From contig NZ_JACWMY010000003.1 of NCBI RefSeq assembly GCF_014773265.1, forward strand, positions 248,001-312,000: a stretch of DNA of 64,000 nucleotides. Reading direction: 5' to 3'. The notes below the pieces were generated by a model. That model worked only from the letters and a program-made list of their open reading frames with translations, searched no databases and was not told the DNA's origin. The DNA is from Mucilaginibacter pankratovii (GTDB taxonomy: Bacteria > Bacteroidota > Bacteroidia > Sphingobacteriales > Sphingobacteriaceae). Position 1 is the first letter of the stretch. Each line of letters begins with the position of its first letter. Made by a program: the position numbers and the translations under genes. Positions 1 to 7,780 of this stretch are shown piece after piece.

Positions 1-454
1 TCTGCACCCCTAAAAAGCCAAGTGCCACAGCGCCGCCGGTATCACCGGAAGTGGCTACCAGTACATCCAGTTGTTTTTCGCCATCCTTTAAAAAGTAGCT
101 CATAACGCGGCTCATAAAGCGTGCGCCAAAATCTTTAAAAGCCAGTGAGGGACCGTGGAAAAGCTCCAGCACGTTTACCTTTTCTTCCAGTTTTACAACC
201 GGGGCATAAAAGTTAATAGCGTCTTTAATTAAAGCTTTCAGGTCTTCTGCCGGGATATCATCGCCGAGCAGGTTTTTAGCTACATGATAGGCAATTTCGG
301 GCAGGGTGTACTGATCGAGGTTGTGGATGAATTTATCGCCCAGGTGTGGGATCTCCACGGGCATATAAAGGCCCTTATCCTGTGGCATGCTGTTAAAAAC
401 GGCCTCTTTAAAGCCAACCCTTAGTTCGGTATTATTGGTACTGTAGAATTTCAT
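1..454 (-). CDS. thrC: Threonine synthase, N-terminal part (cut by window edge)
   Basis: Threonine synthase converts O-phosphohomoserine to L-threonine with pyridoxal phosphate, the last step of the pathway. Only the first 151 codons lie in the window; the open frame runs off position 1. The start ATG is at 454 and the protein begins MKFYSTNNTELRVG. HGPSLAFKDFG at about residues 100-110 carries the expected PLP lysine (K107), and ATSGDTGGAVA at about 134-144 is the phosphate-binding loop of the family. It is the last gene of a thrA-thrB-thrC operon, 125 bp after thrB; that gap holds a perfect inverted repeat. The identification is secure; the C-terminal part cannot be judged. Confidence 0.95.
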   Translation of the reverse strand, partial: MKFYSTNNTELRVGFKEAVFNSMPQDKGLYMPVEIPHLGDKFIHNLDQYTLPEIAYHVAKNLLGDDIPAEDLKALIKDAINFYAPVVKLEEKVNVLELFHGPSLAFKDFGARFMSRVMSYFLKDGEKQLDVLVATSGDTGGAVALGFLGVQ

Positions 455-482
455 TTTGATTTCGGATGTCTAAAAACCCACG

Positions 483-567
483 CGTCATTGCGAGGAACGA
501 AGCAATCTCTACACTTTACATATACGCCATGCATTGCCGGGAGATTGCTTCGTTCCTCGCAATGACG
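483..567. repeat. Perfect 27-bp inverted repeat between thrB and thrC
   Basis: The arms at 483-509 and 541-567 are exact reverse complements (CGTCATTGCGAGGAACGAAG... type) around a 31-nt loop. The arm matches a palindromic text found in intergenic DNA of many unrelated bacteria (recognised from memory). Transcribed, it would form a very stable hairpin inside the thr operon mRNA, between the thrB stop and the thrC start. There is no U-tract on either side, so it is not a typical terminator. Confidence 0.9.
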
Positions 568-579
568 TGGCGGAGGATA

Positions 580-1566
580 CTACCCTATCACCCTCGGCCC
601 TGCATCGTTTATAGTTGATACATAAATATTGGAGCCTATTTTGATGCTGGTTAAATGTTTTTGTAATTTTTGTGTGATGCGTTTGGCTGTCTCCTCATCG
701 CGGGTAAAAGCAAACACTGATGGCCCCGAACCGGAGATGCCGAAGCTTACCGCGCCCATTTCCATAGCCATTTCGCGCATGATGTAAAAATCGGGGATGA
801 GCATGCTGCGCACCGGTTCTACCAGCACATCTTTCATGCTGCGGCCAATGAGGTCGATATCCTGCATAAACAGGCCGCTTACCAACCCGGCAATATTACC
901 CCATTGGGTAACGGCATCTTTCATAAAGATCTTATTGCGGATGATCTGCCTGGCCTCGCGGGTGGGCACATCCACATCCGGGAAAACAATGGCACACCAT
1001 AAGCCTGCCGGATGCGGCAAACGCACTACGTCCAATGGCTCGTAGCTGCGGATGAGTACAAAACCGCCTAACAATGCCGGTGCAACGTTATCGGCATGGC
1101 CGTGCCCACATGCCATCTCCTCGCCCTTCATGGCAAAGGGAAGCAGCGTAGCAGCATCTGTATCGTCACCCAACAGGGTTTTGATAGCAAATAGCCCGGC
1201 AACCGTACTTGCCGAGCTGGAACCCAGCCCACTACCAATAGGCATTTTTTTGTGCAGCTCGATATCTAAACCAATGTCCATCCGGCCCACGCTTTGCAGG
1301 TAATGCTGTACGCTTACGCTCACCGTATTCTTGGCCGGGTTAAGCGGCAGGCGACCGTCATCGCCGGTAATTTTGCTGATGGTGATACCTGGTTTATTAG
1401 TGCGGCGCATGATCACCTCATCACCCGGCTCGTTTACGGCGAACCCCAGTACATCAAAACCACAAACCACGTTGGCAACAGTAGCGGGTGCGAAAACCTG
1501 GATGCTATCCAAAAGCTTTTGCGTTGTTACCATTGGTTGTTTTAAATCTTGTATATCGTTACTCAT
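580..1566 (-). CDS. thrB: Homoserine kinase
   Basis: A GHMP-family kinase that phosphorylates L-homoserine with ATP, feeding threonine synthase. The 328-residue protein has the GHMP ATP-binding loop PIGSGLGSSSAS at residues 109-120, a N-terminal FAPATVANVVCGFD segment, and a C-terminal FGISGSGPSVFAF motif, all typical. Length is normal. It lies 66 bp downstream of thrA and upstream of thrC on the same strand, so it is the middle gene of the threonine operon and should share the attenuator in front of thrA. The ATG start is followed by a short N-terminal extension of about 20 residues before the conserved part. Confidence 0.96.
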   Translation of the reverse strand: MSNDIQDLKQPMVTTQKLLDSIQVFAPATVANVVCGFDVLGFAVNEPGDEVIMRRTNKPGITISKITGDDGRLPLNPAKNTVSVSVQHYLQSVGRMDIGLDIELHKKMPIGSGLGSSSASTVAGLFAIKTLLGDDTDAATLLPFAMKGEEMACGHGHADNVAPALLGGFVLIRSYEPLDVVRLPHPAGLWCAIVFPDVDVPTREARQIIRNKIFMKDAVTQWGNIAGLVSGLFMQDIDLIGRSMKDVLVEPVRSMLIPDFYIMREMAMEMGAVSFGISGSGPSVFAFTRDEETAKRITQKLQKHLTSIKIGSNIYVSTINDAGPRVIG

Positions 1567-1632
1567 AAATCTATTTCTTAAGGGAGGCTAACAAGCGTTT
1601 TTTCTTGTCTCTTGATTCTTTGCTCTTGTATA

Positions 1633-4083
1633 TCAATTCGCTCCCACATTTATCAAATCCGCAAACACACCGGCGGCGGTTACTTCGGCACCTGCGCCGG
1701 GGCCTTTTACTACCAGCGGGCGTTCTTTATACCTGTCGGTTGTGAACGAGATGATGTTATCGCTGCCGCTGAGCATATAAAAAGGGTGGTTCTCATCAAC
1801 CATTTGCAGGGTGATGGAGGCCTTGCCGTTTTCCAGTTTGCCAATGTAGCGTAACACCTTTTTGTCCTTTTCTGCTGTATCCTTTAAGTTTGCAAAGAAA
1901 GCATCTTCGCTTTTTAATGCAGCATAAAAATCTTCAACAGTTTGGGCCTCCAGGCAGGCTTTGGGCAATATAGCATCTATGTGCACATCGCTTGCCTCCA
2001 TTTCGTAGCCGGCATCGCGGGCCAGGATCAGCATTTTGCGCATGAAATCTTTGCCGCTCAAGTCATCGCGCGGATCTGGTTCGGTATAGCCTTTTTCCTG
2101 CGCTTCTTTTACTACGTCGTGGAAATTGGCATCGCCTTTAAAGTAATTAAAGATATAGGATATAGTGCCCGAGAGGATCGCTTCTATCCGCTGCACCCTG
2201 TCGCCGCTGCTCATCAAATCTTTTAATGTACGGATGATAGGCAGGCCGGCACCCACATTGGTTTCGTAAAAGAAATCGACACCATGGCGGCGGGCGGTAT
2301 CCCTAAAGGTTTTGTACTGGCTGTAACTTGCCGAGTTGCCTATTTTATTGCAGGTAACTACCGAGATATTCGATTTAAAAACCTCCTCGTAAATACTTAT
2401 AGGCGCAAGGCTGGCGGTATTATCAATAAACACACAATTGGGCAGGTTCATTTCCTTCATGTGATGGATAAAGGTTTTCAGGTCGGCCTCGTGATGCGAT
2501 TGCGCCAATTCATCTTCCCAGCTGTCGAGCGGCAAACCGTCGGCATTGAAAACCATTTTACGGGTGTTACTGATGCCTGCTATTTTAACCTGGATACCGT
2601 TGTTCTTTTGCAAAAACTCGCGGTGGGCATTCAGCTGATTGAACAGGGTTTTACCAATGTTGCCCGTGCCTAAACAAAAGGCATGAAGCGTTTTGGTGAG
2701 CTGGATAAAGAACGCATCGTGAACAGCATTAAGCGCTTTGGCCAGATCCGTCGCGGAAATGATAACAGAAATATTGTACTCTGACGAGCCTTGTGCTATC
2801 GCCCTTACGTTAATACCATTACGGCCAAGCGCGTGGAACAATTTACCACTTACGCCCGGTGTTTGTTTCATGTTTTCACCTACGATAGCTAATATCGCCT
2901 GCCCCTTTTCTACTACAAGCGGCTCCAGCTTATTGGCTAAAAGCTCCAGCTCAAACTCCTGCTCTATCAGCATTTGGGCCTTGCCAACATCTGTTGGCTG
3001 CACCGCAAACGTGATGCTATGTTCTGATGAGGATTGCGTAATTAAGATGATGTTGATCTGCTCTCTTGCCAGCAGCGAGAACAAACGGCCGCTAAAGCCA
3101 GATTTGCCTACCATGCCGCTGCCTTCAAGGCTGAGGATGCTGATGTTATTGATAGAGGAGATGCCCTTAATTGGTAGGTTAGAAGATTTACAATCATGAC
3201 GGATCACAGTTCCTGCAAATTCCGGCTCGAAGGTGTTTTTGATCACGATAGGGATCTTCTTCAAAAAGGCAGGGATCATGGTTGGTGGGTAAATAACCTT
3301 GGCGCCGAAATAAGAAAGTTCCATCGCCTCGGTATAAGTAAGCTCCTCCAGAGAGAACGCCTTTTTAACCATGCGCGGGTCGGCGGTCATCATGCCGTTC
3401 ACGTCGGTCCAGATCTGGATTTCCTGCGCATTTAGTGCCGAGCCAAAGATGGCTGCGGTATAATCGCTGCCGCCGCGGCCCAGCGTGGTGATCTGCCCGG
3501 CATCGTTACCGGCAATGAAGCCGGTTACGATCAAGAGTTTATCGCTATGCTCTTTATAAAAAGATTGGATAAGCAGATCGGTAAGTTCGAGGTTAACCCG
3601 GGCGTTGCCAAATGCACTGTCTGTTTTTATCAGTTCGGAGGCATCCACAAACATCGCCTCGGGGAAATGCTGCGCCGCTATCTTGCTGATCATCATCGCC
3701 GAACAGCGCTCACCATAACTTAGGATGGTGTCGCGGGTCTTGGCGGTAAGCTCTCTTAAGGTAAGCACACCCTGTAGTAACTCCTCTAACTGGTTAAAAT
3801 GAATTTTTAAGCGGGTGTAAGCCGGGTTTTGGTTTTGGATATCCAACAGGGCTTTTACTACTTCAAAGTGGCGGCGTTCCAGTTCGGCAAGCTCTGCCGT
3901 AAACTCTTTGCCTGCCGCTGCCCCTTCTGCCATAGAAATAAGCAGGTTGGTAATGCCGCTCATGGCCGATAATACTACCACCGGCTTGCTGCCGTTCTTG
4001 TTCTCTTCCTTTAAGATGTCGAGCAGTGTTTTGATGCTGTTTACCGACCCGACCGAGGTTCCCCCGAATTTTAGTACTTTCAT
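1633..4083 (-). CDS. thrA: Bifunctional aspartokinase / homoserine dehydrogenase I
   Basis: It catalyses the first and third steps from aspartate toward threonine: aspartate phosphorylation and NAD(P)H-dependent reduction of aspartate semialdehyde to homoserine. The 816-residue protein starts MKVLKFGGTSVGS, the aspartokinase signature, and has LGRGGSDYTA at 201-210. Tandem ACT-type regulatory segments follow at roughly 310-460. The dehydrogenase half begins with the Rossmann motif GTGNIGKTLFNQL near residue 467. This is the usual fused architecture and length. It is the first gene of thrABC. Upstream is a Thr/Ile leader peptide and a terminator, so expression is very probably controlled by attenuation; allosteric inhibition by threonine is expected from the ACT region but cannot be read from sequence alone. 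Confidence 0.97.
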   Translation of the reverse strand: MKVLKFGGTSVGSVNSIKTLLDILKEENKNGSKPVVVLSAMSGITNLLISMAEGAAAGKEFTAELAELERRHFEVVKALLDIQNQNPAYTRLKIHFNQLEELLQGVLTLRELTAKTRDTILSYGERCSAMMISKIAAQHFPEAMFVDASELIKTDSAFGNARVNLELTDLLIQSFYKEHSDKLLIVTGFIAGNDAGQITTLGRGGSDYTAAIFGSALNAQEIQIWTDVNGMMTADPRMVKKAFSLEELTYTEAMELSYFGAKVIYPPTMIPAFLKKIPIVIKNTFEPEFAGTVIRHDCKSSNLPIKGISSINNISILSLEGSGMVGKSGFSGRLFSLLAREQINIILITQSSSEHSITFAVQPTDVGKAQMLIEQEFELELLANKLEPLVVEKGQAILAIVGENMKQTPGVSGKLFHALGRNGINVRAIAQGSSEYNISVIISATDLAKALNAVHDAFFIQLTKTLHAFCLGTGNIGKTLFNQLNAHREFLQKNNGIQVKIAGISNTRKMVFNADGLPLDSWEDELAQSHHEADLKTFIHHMKEMNLPNCVFIDNTASLAPISIYEEVFKSNISVVTCNKIGNSASYSQYKTFRDTARRHGVDFFYETNVGAGLPIIRTLKDLMSSGDRVQRIEAILSGTISYIFNYFKGDANFHDVVKEAQEKGYTEPDPRDDLSGKDFMRKMLILARDAGYEMEASDVHIDAILPKACLEAQTVEDFYAALKSEDAFFANLKDTAEKDKKVLRYIGKLENGKASITLQMVDENHPFYMLSGSDNIISFTTDRYKERPLVVKGPGAGAEVTAAGVFADLINVGAN

Positions 4084-4090
4084 TATTGCG

Positions 4091-4132
4091 ATAAAAAATA
4101 AAAAAGCCTTCCTCTTTGCGGAGGAAGGCTTT
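4091..4132 (-). terminator. Attenuator terminator of the thr operon
   Basis: On the minus strand a 12-bp perfect stem (4103-4114 with 4121-4132, core AGCCTTCCTC / GAGGAAGGCT) with a 6-nt loop is followed by TTTTTTATTTTTTA, an intrinsic terminator ending only a few bases before the thrA ATG at 4083. The 5' arm and adjoining loop bases on the RNA (4120-4127) contain CTTCCTCC. This is exactly complementary to GGAGGAAG at 4171-4178 near the end of the leader peptide, so a competing antiterminator is available. Confidence 0.9.
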
Positions 4133-4166
4133 CATTTGGTTTGTCTTTATGTTTTACACCATACGA

Positions 4167-4232
4167 TTATCTTCCTCCAAGTTTTATCCCGGTGGTAATA
4201 ATTGTTGTAATTGTGGTGTTGTTAGTTGTCAT
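4167..4232 (-). CDS. thrL: thr operon leader peptide (Thr/Ile-rich, 21 aa)
   Basis: A 21-codon frame, ATG at 4232 and TAA at 4167-4169, contains 8 threonine and 4 isoleucine codons, with the central run TTITTIITT. It sits just upstream of the terminator in front of thrA. This is the layout of the enterobacterial thrL attenuator, where scarcity of charged tRNA-Thr or tRNA-Ile stalls the ribosome and lets an antiterminator form. The last codons (GGA GGA AGA) overlap the antiterminator half that pairs with the terminator arm, so a ribosome reaching the stop codon would mask it. The peptide sequence is unrelated to E. coli ThrL except for its composition. Function is inferred from composition and position, and the fit is very strong. 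Confidence 0.88.
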   Translation of the reverse strand: MTTNNTTITTIITTGIKLGGR

Positions 4233-4338
4233 ATATAATGTCGGTAAAGTAAGTAGATTATTTTTTAACAAACAAGGATTATTTTCATTTTTATTAAATC
4301 TCCGATATAATGTGTATTATTTGTAACATTAGCTCATT

Positions 4339-4920
4339 ATGAAACGGTATTTAATAACAGCAGTTTTGGCGCTTCTGCTTAAGTGTTCTCTTGCCCAGGA
4401 TGTAAAAGATTCGCTTGTATATAATCTGCCTATGGTGAATGATAAGCTAATCTATGCTGACACCGTTAAGGTAACAGGTAGCAAAGCCGTATTAGATAGG
4501 GTAGCCAATGCCTGGTTCAAAAACTACTTCAAAAACTATCGACCCTATCCGGCAGACCGAGAAGTTGATGTAGGCGCAGCTGTTTTTGACCAGGCCATGT
4601 TAGAGTACAAAGTGTCGCCCGGGCTGATAGCTATCGATTACTTCGCTGCGGTTTCTATAAAAATAACCAGTGGCAATAACTTTTACGCTTATAAAATTTA
4701 TGAGATTAGTTTCCGGCCAAAGAACGGCGTGCTGAATAAGATCGGTTATCAAAACGATCCGGACTATTTGATCAAGCTTTATAAAAAGAAACATTTAGGG
4801 TTGATAACCTCGATGAGCTTAAGCCGCGGGATGATAAGGGAATACCTGGATAAAATGAATACGGCAGTTATTGCCTGTATTGCATCGCTAAATAAGGCGA
4901 TGGCGAATAAAACGATGTAA
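4339..4920 (+). CDS. Exported protein, possible DUF4468-type
   Basis: A 193-residue protein with an N-terminal signal peptide (MKRYLITAVLALLLKCSLAQ, cleavage likely after SLA or AQ). The mature part (YADTVKVTGSKAVLDRVANAWFKN near residues 39-62, then a mixed alpha/beta segment) resembles the periplasmic DUF4468 proteins of Bacteroidota, but this is a weak pattern match made by eye. No catalytic motif is visible. It is transcribed divergently from the thr operon, and its ATG lies 106 bp from the leader peptide start, so the two promoters probably share that gap. No partner gene nearby suggests a role. Confidence 0.75.
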   Translation: MKRYLITAVLALLLKCSLAQDVKDSLVYNLPMVNDKLIYADTVKVTGSKAVLDRVANAWFKNYFKNYRPYPADREVDVGAAVFDQAMLEYKVSPGLIAIDYFAAVSIKITSGNNFYAYKIYEISFRPKNGVLNKIGYQNDPDYLIKLYKKKHLGLITSMSLSRGMIREYLDKMNTAVIACIASLNKAMANKTM

Positions 4921-4925
4921 TTAAG

Positions 4926-4933
4926 TATTTTTG
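4926..4933 (+). promoter_or_regulatory. -7 promoter element of rsgA
   Basis: TATTTTTG matches the Bacteroidota -7 consensus TAnnTTTG. It ends 9 bp before the rsgA ATG at 4943 and contains the in-frame TTG at 4931 that would otherwise look like a start codon. Confidence 0.6.
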
Positions 4934-4942
4934 GCGCTGAAT

Positions 4943-5860
4943 ATGCAGGGGCTCGTAACAAAATCAACCGGAAGCTGGTACCAGGTGAAAGCCGGAGAAC
5001 AGACTATAGATTGCCGTATTAAAGGAAAATTCCGCACTAAAGGGATTACTACCACCAACCCGTTGGCGGTTGGCGACGTGGTGGATTTTGAAATGGAACC
5101 CGAGCAGGAAACCGGCATAATAACCAACCTGCAGCAGCGCAAAAACTACATTATCCGCAAATCTATCAACCTGTCTAAGCAAGCGCAGATCATCGCGGCC
5201 AACCTGGACATGGCCCTTTTGGTGGTAACCCTGGCATCGCCCCGTACCTCGCTTGGCTTTATCGACCGCTTTTTGGTTACTGCAGAAGCATATGGCATAA
5301 CTGCCTGTTTGATATTTAACAAACTCGATTTGTTCAGCAATGAAGGATTAGAGATCCTTTCCGAATACCAGGCCGTTTACGAGAATGTCGGCTATAAATG
5401 CTATTCCGTATCGGCATTGGAGGGTACGCATATTGATACCGTTCAGGATCTGTTGAAAGATAAGGTTACCCTGTTTTCGGGCCACTCAGGGGTTGGTAAA
5501 TCCAGCCTGATCAACCGCCTGTTGCCCGATCTGGATCTGCGCACGCACATGATCTCCGACTGGAGCGACAAGGGTATGCACACCACCACCTTTGCCGAAA
5601 TGTTCGAACTCCCGCAGGGTGGATACATTATAGATACCCCGGGCATCCGCGAACTGGGTGTTATTGATATTGAAAAACAGGAGCTTGGCCACTTTTTCCC
5701 CGAGATGCGCGAACTAATGAACCAATGCCGTTTTAACAATTGCAGGCACATTAACGAGCCCGGCTGTGCGGTGCTGGCTGCTATTGAGGAGGGTGATATT
5801 GCCATATCCCGCTATGACAGCTATTTGAGTATTTATAATGGGAACGATACGAGGGCTTAA
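4943..5860 (+). CDS. rsgA: Ribosome small subunit-dependent GTPase A
   Basis: A circularly permuted GTPase that helps the final maturation of the 30S subunit. From the ATG at 4943 (MQGLVTKSTGSWYQV) it has an N-terminal OB fold and then the permuted G motifs: NKLD (G4), GHSGVGKSS (G1, P-loop) and DTPGIREL (G3). The C-terminal zinc knuckle is seen as CRFNNCRHINEPGC. The length of 305 residues is normal. An upstream in-frame TTG at 4931 is rejected as start because it lies inside a promoter -7 box. The stop is followed by a CCCCCTGAAGGGGG repeat, then dtd. Confidence 0.95.
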   Translation: MQGLVTKSTGSWYQVKAGEQTIDCRIKGKFRTKGITTTNPLAVGDVVDFEMEPEQETGIITNLQQRKNYIIRKSINLSKQAQIIAANLDMALLVVTLASPRTSLGFIDRFLVTAEAYGITACLIFNKLDLFSNEGLEILSEYQAVYENVGYKCYSVSALEGTHIDTVQDLLKDKVTLFSGHSGVGKSSLINRLLPDLDLRTHMISDWSDKGMHTTTFAEMFELPQGGYIIDTPGIRELGVIDIEKQELGHFFPEMRELMNQCRFNNCRHINEPGCAVLAAIEEGDIAISRYDSYLSIYNGNDTRA

Positions 5861-5862
5861 GC

Positions 5863-5888
5863 ACCCCGGCCCCCTGAAGGGGGAGCAG
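5863..5888. repeat. CCCCCTGAAGGGGG-type palindrome, single copy
   Basis: The sequence GGCCCCCTGAAGGGGGAGCA between rsgA and dtd belongs to the same family as copies near 8480, 42620, 45350, 45430 and 46830. No inverted partner is recognisable near it, unlike the doublets elsewhere. Confidence 0.8.
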
Positions 5889-5910
5889 AATTTAAAATAA
5901 CGAGATAGAC

Positions 5911-6369
5911 ATGCGCGCAATTATACAACGTGTTACCCAGGCATCCTGTACGGTTGATGGCAATATTACCGGACAGATAGGATTAGGCTTTTTAGTTTTG
6001 ATAGGCATAGAGGATGCCGATACCGACGAAGACCTGCAGTGGCTGGCACAAAAGATAACCGGCTTGCGCGTTTTTGGCGATGAAAATGGGCTGATGAATA
6101 AAGCACTTTCGGATATCGGCGGGGATATATTGCTTATATCTCAATTCACGCTGTTTGCACAAACAAAAAAAGGCAACCGCCCATCTTTTATCCGTGCCGC
6201 AAAGCCGGATAAGGCAATACCGATGTACGAAAAGATGATTGCCGTACTGGAAACCCTGACCGGAAAAACAATAGCCACGGGTATCTTTGGCGCCGATATG
6301 AAGATAAGTCTGTTGAACGATGGGCCGGTGACTATTGTAATGGATACTAAAGATAAAGACAATCATTAA
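5911..6369 (+). CDS. dtd: D-aminoacyl-tRNA deacylase
   Basis: It hydrolyses the ester bond of D-aminoacyl-tRNAs (and Gly-tRNA-Ala), protecting translation from mischarging. The 152-residue protein starts MRAIIQRVTQASCTVDG. It carries the two family signatures, LISQFTLFA near residues 75-83 with the S-Q-x-T-L active-site motif, and LNDGPVT near 133-139 for the Gly-x-Pro D-chiral selectivity region; here the dipeptide is GP, as normal. It is followed after 3 bp by the MazG-like gene, so the two are probably co-transcribed as a small housecleaning unit. Confidence 0.95.
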   Translation: MRAIIQRVTQASCTVDGNITGQIGLGFLVLIGIEDADTDEDLQWLAQKITGLRVFGDENGLMNKALSDIGGDILLISQFTLFAQTKKGNRPSFIRAAKPDKAIPMYEKMIAVLETLTGKTIATGIFGADMKISLLNDGPVTIVMDTKDKDNH

Positions 6370-6372
6370 GCG

Positions 6373-6705
6373 ATGGCTATAACGATAGACGAGGCACAAC
6401 AAGCCGTTGACAACTGGATAAAAACAACCGGCATCCGTTACTTTAATGAGCTTACTAATACGGCTATTTTAATGGAGGAGGTTGGCGAAGTTGCCCGCAT
6501 TATGGCGCGGCAATACGGCGAGCAATCCTTCAAAAAATCGGATACGGAAGTTAATCTGGCGGATGAAATGGCCGATGTGCTATTTGTACTGATATGCCTG
6601 GCTAACCAAACCGGTATTAACTTAACCGAAGCACTGGAGAAAAATATGATTAAAAAGAGCATTCGCGATGCCGACAGGCATCGGAATAATGAGAAGCTAA
6701 AATAA
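6373..6705 (+). CDS. MazG-like nucleotide pyrophosphohydrolase
   Basis: A 110-residue all-alpha NTP pyrophosphohydrolase. Such enzymes remove the pyrophosphate of non-canonical or excess (d)NTPs. The metal-binding pattern ExxE...ExxD is visible as ILMEEVGEVARI at about residues 32-43 and LADEMADVLF at about 61-70. The protein is the single-domain short type, not full MazG. It starts 4 bp after the dtd stop codon, which suggests one operon with dtd. The substrate cannot be told from sequence. Confidence 0.88.
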   Translation: MAITIDEAQQAVDNWIKTTGIRYFNELTNTAILMEEVGEVARIMARQYGEQSFKKSDTEVNLADEMADVLFVLICLANQTGINLTEALEKNMIKKSIRDADRHRNNEKLK

Positions 6706-6730
6706 CAGCCTTCGATATAAAAATCTATTT

Positions 6731-6769
6731 ATTTTAATTATACAGAATATAATTCTGTATAATTAAAAT
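6731..6769. repeat. 39-bp near-perfect palindrome, AT-rich
   Basis: Two perfect 18-bp arms (6731-6748 and 6752-6769, core TTATACAGAAT / ATTCTGTATAA) flank a 3-bp spacer (ATA). It lies in the gap between the MazG-like gene and the DUF4349 lipoprotein gene. It could be a bidirectional terminator with AT-rich stem or a protein-binding operator for the downstream gene; there is no clear U-tract. Confidence 0.85.
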
Positions 6770-6826
6770 TATGTACAATATAATAGTGCGGTGTTCGTTT
6801 GGAAGATAAAACTAAACCACATTATT

Positions 6827-7780
6827 ATGAAAGCTTATTTTTTCTTTTTTGCAACGTCACTGTTAATTACTGGCGGCTGTAAGAATAGCAATACCAATGG
6901 GGTAGAGCAAATGGTTCTCGACAGTGTAGCAATGGACAAACCAAAGCTGGCGGAAGTGATGATGCCACCCCCGGTTGAAAAAGAAGACAACCAAGTGTAT
7001 GCAAGCGTTGAAAGCGCCCCTGAGTTTGTAGGGGATAGTGAATCAAACACAGACGTCGAAGTTGATGCTCCGGTAGTAAATGCCAGGGTAAAAACTGCGA
7101 CAGATGTTACTCAAAAGATAATTAAACAAGGCGACATTAGTTTTGAAACAGCCGATGTGAAAATCACCCGGCAACGAATTATCTCATCCCTTAAAAAGCT
7201 AAAGGGCTACGTACAATCTGACCAGGAAACTGATGACGGCGAATATGGACGTAAAGAATACGAGCTGAATATTAAAATACCCGCAGTTAGCTTTGACGCT
7301 TTTTTTAGTTCGGTATCATCTACCGCAACCAAAATAGACAGCAAAAACATCAGCATCCGCGATGTAACCACGCAATTTATTGATACTAAAACCCGGTTAG
7401 AGAATAAGCTGGTATTGGAAAGGCGCTACTTAGAACTACTGAAGCGGGCTACCAAAATATCTGAAATGCTGGAGATTGAAAATAAACTCGCAGAGATAAG
7501 AACGGACATCGAATCGAACCAGGGACAGCTTAATTACTTAAACAAACAGGTTGATTACAGTTCGCTAACCATCAAGTTTTATACCGAGCGTCCTTCGCAA
7601 AGGGAAACAAGTGTAGGTTTTGGCTACAAAATAATGAAGGCGCTGGGCAGTGGTTCTTCTTTGTTGCAGGAGATGTTCTTCGGTATTTTGTCGCTTTGGC
7701 CTTATTGGTTTGTAGTATTTGCGCTATACCTTTTTATCAAAAGATGGCGCAAGCGGCGACATGTTGCGAGGGCGGCCTAA
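6827..7780 (+). CDS. DUF4349 lipoprotein
   Basis: A membrane-anchored lipoprotein of unknown function. From the ATG at 6827 it has a signal peptide MKAYFFFFATSLLITGGC whose Cys is a lipobox cysteine. An unstructured acidic stretch follows, then the DUF4349 domain: IIKQGDISFETADV near residue 105, and a charged coiled-coil-like segment (TRLENKLVLERRYLELLKRA... IENKLAEIRTDIESNQGQL) near 185-240. A C-terminal transmembrane helix (FFGILSLWPYWFVVFALYLFI) is followed by a basic tail. An upstream GTG at 6791 is possible but would spoil the signal peptide. The gene is convergent with comB; the two stop codons overlap by 4 bp. Confidence 0.88.
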   Translation: MKAYFFFFATSLLITGGCKNSNTNGVEQMVLDSVAMDKPKLAEVMMPPPVEKEDNQVYASVESAPEFVGDSESNTDVEVDAPVVNARVKTATDVTQKIIKQGDISFETADVKITRQRIISSLKKLKGYVQSDQETDDGEYGRKEYELNIKIPAVSFDAFFSSVSSTATKIDSKNISIRDVTTQFIDTKTRLENKLVLERRYLELLKRATKISEMLEIENKLAEIRTDIESNQGQLNYLNKQVDYSSLTIKFYTERPSQRETSVGFGYKIMKALGSGSSLLQEMFFGILSLWPYWFVVFALYLFIKRWRKRRHVARAA

